DNA of 10,289 bases, taken from positions 1 through 10,289 of the forward strand of contig JAKONL010000202.1 in NCBI GenBank assembly GCA_022701965.1, given 5' to 3'. Positions 6,542 to 10,289 of the stretch are shown here, piece by piece. Origin of the DNA: Burkholderiaceae bacterium. GTDB taxonomy: Bacteria > Pseudomonadota > Gammaproteobacteria > Burkholderiales > Burkholderiaceae. Position numbers and translations under genes: made by a program. The stretch's first letter is position 1. Each line of letters starts with the position of its first letter. The notes beneath the pieces are model-generated. The model saw only the letters and a program-made list of their open reading frames with translations. It searched no databases and was not told where the DNA came from.

Positions 6542-7483
6542 TCAGAGCTGCACGATGCGCAACGATGATGGCAGTGCCGACGACGCCGGCATCTCGGGCG
6601 CGTCGAAGGCCTTGTCGCCCTCGGGGTCGGGGACGCCGGTGGTCTTCAGGCCCTTGAAATCGAAGGCTTTGCCGTCGAGCAGGTGCGAGGGAACGATGTG
6701 CTGCAGCGCGCCGAACATGTTCTCGATGCGGCCCGGATGCTTCCGCTCCCATTCGCGCAGCATTTCGCCGACCTGCTTGCGCTGGAGGTTCTCCTGGCTG
6801 CCGCAGAGCGTGCACGGGATGATCGGGAAATTGCGGTGCTGCGCCCAGCGCACGGTGTCCTTCTCGGCCACGTAGGCCAGCGGGCGGATCACGATGTGGC
6901 GACCGTCGTCGCTCACGAGCTTCGGCGGCATCGACTTCAGCCGCGCGGCGAAGAACATGTTCAGGAAGAAGGTCTGCAGCATGTCGTCGCGGTGATGGCC
7001 CAGCGCGACCTTGGTGGCGCCGAGCTCGTCCGCCACCCGGTAGAGGATGCCGCGCCGCAGCCGGCTGCACAGCCCGCAGGTCGTGTTGCCTTCGGGGATC
7101 ACGCGCTTGACGATGCTGTAGGTGTCCTGCTCCTCGATGTGGAAGGGCACGCCGAGCGCCGTGAGGTAGGCCGGCAGCACGTCCTCCGGGAAGCCCGGCT
7201 GCTTCTGGTCGAGGTTGACCGCGACGATGTCGAAATGGATCGGCGCGCGCGAGCGAAGCTTGAGCAGGATGTCGAGCAGCGCGTAGCTGTCCTTGCCGCC
7301 CGAGACGCACACCATCACCTTGTCGCCGTCCTCGATCATGTCGTAGTCGACGATCGCCTGGCCGACCTGGCGACACAGCCGCTTCTCCAGCTTCTGCGTC
7401 TCGCGCTGGATCTTCAGGATGTTCCCGGCCGAACCGCTCGCGGCGGTTTCGGCAGCCTCGTCTTCAACCCAGATGGCGCTCAT
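6542..7483 (-). CDS. ttcA: tRNA 2-thiocytidine(32) synthetase TtcA
   Basis: TtcA makes 2-thiocytidine at position 32 of certain tRNAs, using ATP and an oxygen-sensitive [4Fe-4S] cluster. The 313-residue protein has the PP-loop ATP-binding motif SGGKDS (61-66), the cysteine pair CGLC (136-139) and a further pair CTLC (224-227); Cys136, Cys139 and Cys224 correspond to the cluster ligands of the family. GHHRDD (162-167) and IRPLAYVAE (199-207) are also typical. The start is one base after the folB stop (TGA-C-ATG), so translation is probably coupled to folB. The last 25 or so residues form a Ser/Pro-rich tail outside the core domain. Nothing looks damaged. Confidence 0.97.
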   Translation of the reverse strand: MSAIWVEDEAAETAASGSAGNILKIQRETQKLEKRLCRQVGQAIVDYDMIEDGDKVMVCVSGGKDSYALLDILLKLRSRAPIHFDIVAVNLDQKQPGFPEDVLPAYLTALGVPFHIEEQDTYSIVKRVIPEGNTTCGLCSRLRRGILYRVADELGATKVALGHHRDDMLQTFFLNMFFAARLKSMPPKLVSDDGRHIVIRPLAYVAEKDTVRWAQHRNFPIIPCTLCGSQENLQRKQVGEMLREWERKHPGRIENMFGALQHIVPSHLLDGKAFDFKGLKTTGVPDPEGDKAFDAPEMPASSALPSSLRIVQL

Positions 7484-7484
7484 G

Positions 7485-7877
7485 TCATTTGCTTCTGAAG
7501 ACCTCTACGCCGACGGCTTCGCAGTCGGGATAGACGTCGGGTTTGGCGGTCGACACGCGCGCGGCCTGCACCTTGGGATGCGCCAGGATCTGCGTGAGGA
7601 TGTCGTCGCAGAGCGTTTCCTGCAACTGGATGTGGCCCTGGCTCAGGCGCGCGGCGACGGTGCGGCGGATGAAGTCGTAGTCGACCACTTCGTCCAATTC
7701 GTCCTCGCGCGGCGTGGAAAGTTCCAGCGGCACGTAGAGGTCGACGTTGATGATCACGCGCTGCTCGGCGCGTTTCTCGAAATCGTGCACGCCGATGTTG
7801 ATCCAGACCTCGTAGTTGCGCAGGAACACGCGCCGACAGGAAAGCAGGAGAGGGTCGAGTGCTGCGGAGGTGGTCAT
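7485..7877 (-). CDS. folB: Dihydroneopterin aldolase FolB
   Basis: FolB cleaves 7,8-dihydroneopterin to 6-hydroxymethyl-7,8-dihydropterin and glycolaldehyde in folate synthesis, acting as a cytoplasmic oligomer. The 130-residue protein matches the usual length. It has [12 protein letters not shown] with the pterin-anchoring Glu34, VDYDFI with Tyr67, and TAKP with the catalytic-type Lys112. The KP pair favours FolB over the related epimerase FolX, whose corresponding stretch lacks it. The ATG overlaps the stop of the upstream SDR gene in an ATGA, and the gene ends one base before ttcA. The tight link to a pteridine-reductase-like SDR supports a pterin role. Some bifunctional aldolase/epimerase activity, known in the family, is possible. 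Confidence 0.93.
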   Translation of the reverse strand: MTTSAALDPLLLSCRRVFLRNYEVWINIGVHDFEKRAEQRVIINVDLYVPLELSTPREDELDEVVDYDFIRRTVAARLSQGHIQLQETLCDDILTQILAHPKVQAARVSTAKPDVYPDCEAVGVEVFRSK

Positions 7878-8704
7878 GGGGCGGGATCTTTCTTGAGCAG
7901 GTCGTCGACGACGAACATGACGTCGCGCTCGAGCGGCACGAGGTGCTGGCCGTTGTCGACGCACAGGGTGGAGCCGGTCACGCCGGGCGTGGCGGCGAGG
8001 AAGACGCAGGTGCGCGCCACGTCGGCCGCATCGATCGGGCGGCGCATCAGGTTGACGCGGGAGGCGCGCACGAAGTTGTCGTGGTCCTGCGGCCCGCTCT
8101 CGAACATCAGCCCCGGCGCCACGCCGCACACGCGCACCGCCGGCGCCAGCGCCTGGGCCTGCAGCGCCACCGCGCGCTCCAGCGCGAGCTTGGACACCGT
8201 GTACGAGAAGTAGTCGGGGTTGAGGTTGTAGACCTTCTGGTCGAGGATGTGGATCGCCGACCGGTCGATGCCGTCGCCCGCCGCCGCCTGTCGCGCGAGC
8301 AGCCGCGCGAACGACAGCGGCGCGATCAGGTTGACGCCGAGCTGGCGCAGCGCGGCTTCGGGGTCGAAATCGAGCGCGCTGTCGGGCTCGAAGGCCGAGG
8401 CGTTGTTGACGATGCAGGCCAGCGGCGCGCCGGCGGACGCCGCGGCGACCAGCGCCTCGCGGCCCGGTTCGGTTGCGATGTCGGCCTCGATCGCGGTGGC
8501 GCGATGGCCCTCGTCGCGCAGCCGCCCGCACAGCGATTCGGCGGCCTCGCGCGAGCCGCGGTACTGGCACCAGACGGGCCAGCCGGCCTGCGCGAAGGCT
8601 TCGCAGATCGCCGCGCCGAGCCGGCGGGCGCCGCCGGTCACGAGCACGCCGTGCGCGGGGGGCAGGGCGGGCAGTGGCGACGAGGGTGGGATCGGTCCAG
8701 CCAT
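7874..8704 (-). CDS. SDR-family pteridine-reductase-like oxidoreductase (PTR1/FolM type)
   Basis: The 276-residue short-chain dehydrogenase has a Rossmann nucleotide motif TGGARRLG (23-30), i.e. TGxxxRxG, followed by NNAS (100-103). The active-site triad is Asp155, Tyr168 and Lys172 (YTVSK). In most SDRs the first residue is serine; Asp 13 residues before Tyr, together with TGxxxRxG, is the pattern of Leishmania PTR1, and Asp is also found in E. coli FolM. Arg in the nucleotide motif points to NADPH. The likely role is reduction of dihydropterins or dihydrofolate, which fits its 4-nt ATGA overlap with folB. The frame stays open far upstream because of high GC; the start at 8704 is chosen for its distance to the Rossmann motif and because the divergent gene begins just beyond. 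It heads the five-gene run. Confidence 0.85.
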   Translation of the reverse strand: MAGPIPPSSPLPALPPAHGVLVTGGARRLGAAICEAFAQAGWPVWCQYRGSREAAESLCGRLRDEGHRATAIEADIATEPGREALVAAASAGAPLACIVNNASAFEPDSALDFDPEAALRQLGVNLIAPLSFARLLARQAAAGDGIDRSAIHILDQKVYNLNPDYFSYTVSKLALERAVALQAQALAPAVRVCGVAPGLMFESGPQDHDNFVRASRVNLMRRPIDAADVARTCVFLAATPGVTGSTLCVDNGQHLVPLERDVMFVVDDLLKKDPAP

Positions 8705-8722
8705 GCTGATAGATTTCCGGGG

Positions 8723-9853
8723 ATGACTATGGATACAGAGACGGGTGCCGGCCGGAGGAGCGCGGGCGCGGATCCGCTGCACCGGATTATCGGCGCCTCG
8801 ATGCGGCGCGCCGGCGGCTGGCTGCCGTTCGACCGCTTCATGGCGCTCGCGCTCTACGCGCCCGGCATGGGCTACTACGCCAACGGGAGCCGGAAGTTCG
8901 GCCACCTGCCGTCCTCGGGCAGCGATTTCGTGACCGCGCCGGAGCTCACGCCGCTGTTCGGGCAGGCACTGGCGGTGCAGGTCGCCGAGGCGCTCGAGAA
9001 GACCGGCACCGACGAGATCTGGGAATTCGGCGCCGGCTCCGGCGCGCTCGCGCTGCAGCTGCTCGAGGCCCTGGGCGGACGCGTGGCTCGCTACCGCATC
9101 GTCGATCTCTCGGGCTCCCTGCGCGAGCGCCAGCAGCAGACGCTGGCGAAGTTCGGCCCGCGGGTGGAATGGCTGAGCGAACTGCCCGAGTCGATGCGCG
9201 GCGTGGTCGTGGGCAACGAGGTGCTCGACGCGATGCCGGTCCAGCTGCTGGTGCGCACAGGCGGGCGGTGGTTCGAGCGCGGCGTGGTCGCGGGTACCGC
9301 GGATCGGCCCTGGGCCTGGGACGACCGCCCGACCGCCCTGCGCCCGCCGGTCGAGATCGAGGGCGGGCACGACTACCTCACCGAGATCCATCCGCAGGCC
9401 CAGGCCTTCGTCGCCACGCTGGCCGACCGGCTGGTGCACGGCGCGGCCTTCCTCATCGACTACGGTTTCCCGGAGTCGGAGTACTACCACCCGCAGCGCC
9501 ACATGGGCACCGTGATGTGCCACCAGGCGCATCAGGCCGACAGCGACCCGCTCGCCGCGGTCGGCCGCAAGGACATCACCGCGCACGTCGACTTCACCGG
9601 CATCGCGCTGGCCGCGCAGGACGCGGGGCTGACGGTGCTGGGCTATGCGAGCCAGGGGCGTTTTCTCATCAACTGCGGTCTGCCGGCGCTGGCCGACGCG
9701 GCGACGGTGGCGCAGCGCGCGCTCACCGGCTACCTCGTCAACGAGCACGAGATGGGCGAACTCTTCAAGGTGATCGCGCTGGGCGCGGGCGAGGGCATCG
9801 AGGCTTGGGAGCCGCTTGGCTTCGCCGAGGGCGATCGCAGCCACACGCTCTGA
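8723..9853 (+). CDS. Class I SAM-dependent methyltransferase, COG1565 / NDUFAF7 (MidA)-like
   Basis: The 376-residue protein matches the COG1565 family (Pfam Methyltransf_28) along its length: GGWLPFDRFM and LYAPGMGYYANG (32-54) at the N-terminus, SDFVTAPELTPLFG (67-80), SAM-binding EFGAGSGALA (101-110), GNEVLDAMPV (164-173), DYGFPESEYY (246-255) and DITAHVDFTGIA near 284-295. The eukaryotic member NDUFAF7 methylates an arginine of a complex I subunit during assembly; a similar role here, for example on NuoD, is inference. An in-frame ATG at 8729 has a better-spaced GGGG (8719-8722), so the protein may be two residues shorter. It diverges from the SDR gene with only 18 bp between start codons and is followed by glmU on the same strand. 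Confidence 0.92.
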   Translation: MTMDTETGAGRRSAGADPLHRIIGASMRRAGGWLPFDRFMALALYAPGMGYYANGSRKFGHLPSSGSDFVTAPELTPLFGQALAVQVAEALEKTGTDEIWEFGAGSGALALQLLEALGGRVARYRIVDLSGSLRERQQQTLAKFGPRVEWLSELPESMRGVVVGNEVLDAMPVQLLVRTGGRWFERGVVAGTADRPWAWDDRPTALRPPVEIEGGHDYLTEIHPQAQAFVATLADRLVHGAAFLIDYGFPESEYYHPQRHMGTVMCHQAHQADSDPLAAVGRKDITAHVDFTGIALAAQDAGLTVLGYASQGRFLINCGLPALADAATVAQRALTGYLVNEHEMGELFKVIALGAGEGIEAWEPLGFAEGDRSHTL

Positions 9854-9885
9854 ATCGACGACCGAGGGGCGCCGGGAGCGGCCCC

Positions 9886-9891
9886 GATAAT
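9886..9891 (+). promoter_or_regulatory. -10-like hexamer directly upstream of glmU
   Basis: GATAAT matches the sigma70 -10 consensus at 5 of 6 positions and ends 7 nt before the A of the glmU ATG, so transcription would begin at or next to the start codon. No good -35 is seen at 16-18 bp, and no Shine-Dalgarno sequence precedes the ATG. Confidence 0.4.
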
Positions 9892-9898
9892 CCGCCGC

Positions 9899-10289
9899 AT
9901 GACTCAAGTACCCCCAGCCCCCGCTTCCGTCCCGCTCGCCGTCGTCGTCATGGCCGCGGGCAAGGGCACCCGGATGAAGAGCCGACTGCCCAAGGTGCTG
10001 CACCGGCTCGGCGGTCGGCCGCTGGCGCTGCGCGTGCTCGACACCGCGGCAGCGCTCGGTGCGCGGCGGGTGGTGGTCGTCACGGGACACGGCGCGCAGG
10101 AGGTGGAGGCCGCACTCGGCGCTGCGGCGAAGGATGGCGCAGCCGAGCTGCGATTCGCGCGCCAGATGCCGCAGCTGGGCACCGGCCACGCGGTGCAGCA
10201 GGCCGCGCCGCTGCTGCCGGACGACGCCACGGTGCTGGTGCTCTCGGGCGACGTGCCGCTGATCGCGCCGGACACGCTGCGCGCCCTGG
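9899..10289 (+). CDS. glmU: Bifunctional GlmU, N-terminal uridylyltransferase part, runs off the window
   Basis: GlmU acetylates glucosamine-1-phosphate and then transfers UMP to give UDP-GlcNAc, the precursor of peptidoglycan and lipopolysaccharide. The 130 residues visible belong to the uridylyltransferase domain: the nucleotide-binding loop [17 protein letters not shown] (19-35), VVVTGHG (59-65), [11 protein letters not shown] (92-102) and LSGDVPLI (115-122), with Asp118 as the expected metal ligand. The C-terminal left-handed beta-helix acetyltransferase part lies outside the window. The stretch before the nucleotide motif is about ten residues longer than in E. coli GlmU and Pro/Ala-rich. 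The start is the first ATG after the methyltransferase stop, 45 bp downstream, and fits the -10-like hexamer. Confidence 0.96.
   Translation, partial: MTQVPPAPASVPLAVVVMAAGKGTRMKSRLPKVLHRLGGRPLALRVLDTAAALGARRVVVVTGHGAQEVEAALGAAAKDGAAELRFARQMPQLGTGHAVQQAAPLLPDDATVLVLSGDVPLIAPDTLRAL

Noticed and set aside
7859..8722. The methyltransferase frame extending upstream to 7859.
   Set aside because: That stretch is antisense to the SDR gene and has no methyltransferase family motifs; family N-terminal motifs begin just after 8723.
9866..9885. GGGGC...GCCCC repeat after the methyltransferase stop as an intrinsic terminator.
   Set aside because: Arms are only five bases with a ten-base loop and no T-run follows; it also abuts the glmU -10-like hexamer.
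8705..10189. Continuation of the SDR reading frame far upstream, opposite the methyltransferase and glmU.
   Set aside because: The upstream part is low-complexity shadow of two well-supported plus-strand genes; the SDR fold starts normally from 8704.

Overview
The window is about 10.3 kb of very GC-rich DNA. Gene content and protein style (FolB-TtcA neighbourhood, a COG1565 methyltransferase divergent from it, GlmU) suggest a betaproteobacterium of the order Burkholderiales, probably Comamonadaceae (Variovorax-like). The genus is an inference from protein character and codon use, not a match. It joins two kinds of DNA: the first gene of a natural-product assembly line on the left and ordinary housekeeping genes on the right.

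Left (1-4733, minus strand): the 5' end of a hybrid NRPS-PKS gene whose 3' end lies beyond position 1. The visible 1577 residues are a truncated condensation-domain remnant, a complete adenylation domain, a peptidyl carrier protein, a complete ketosynthase and most of a malonyl-type acyltransferase. This fits an assembly line that loads one amino acid and extends it with one malonyl unit. The product is unknown.

Middle (4734-5109): the only sizeable gap between genes, visibly AT-richer than the rest (22 G+C in the 60 bases 4921-4980). It holds a good sigma70-like promoter pointing into the NRPS-PKS gene, three inverted repeats of operator type and an inverted repeat in the leader. It looks like the control region of the cluster and the border between the cluster and the core genome.

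Right (5110-8704, minus strand): a compact run transcribed in the order pteridine-reductase-like SDR, folB, ttcA, DUF4136 lipoprotein, histidine phosphatase. Junctions are tight: ATGA overlap, 1-nt gap, 42-nt gap, and a 25-nt gap bridged by a 9-codon mini-ORF. The SDR has the TGxxxRxG motif and the Asp-Tyr-Lys triad of PTR1/FolM pteridine reductases and is coupled to folB, so these two genes probably act together in reduced-pterin/folate metabolism. TtcA thiolates tRNA; the roles of the last two genes in the run are not clear.

Far right (8723-10289, plus strand): a COG1565/NDUFAF7-like methyltransferase, whose start lies only 18 bp from the SDR start, followed by the 5' end of glmU. A -10-like hexamer placed so that glmU transcription would begin at the start codon suggests a leaderless glmU mRNA.

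No RNA genes, CRISPR arrays, insertion sequences or clear intrinsic terminators were seen.
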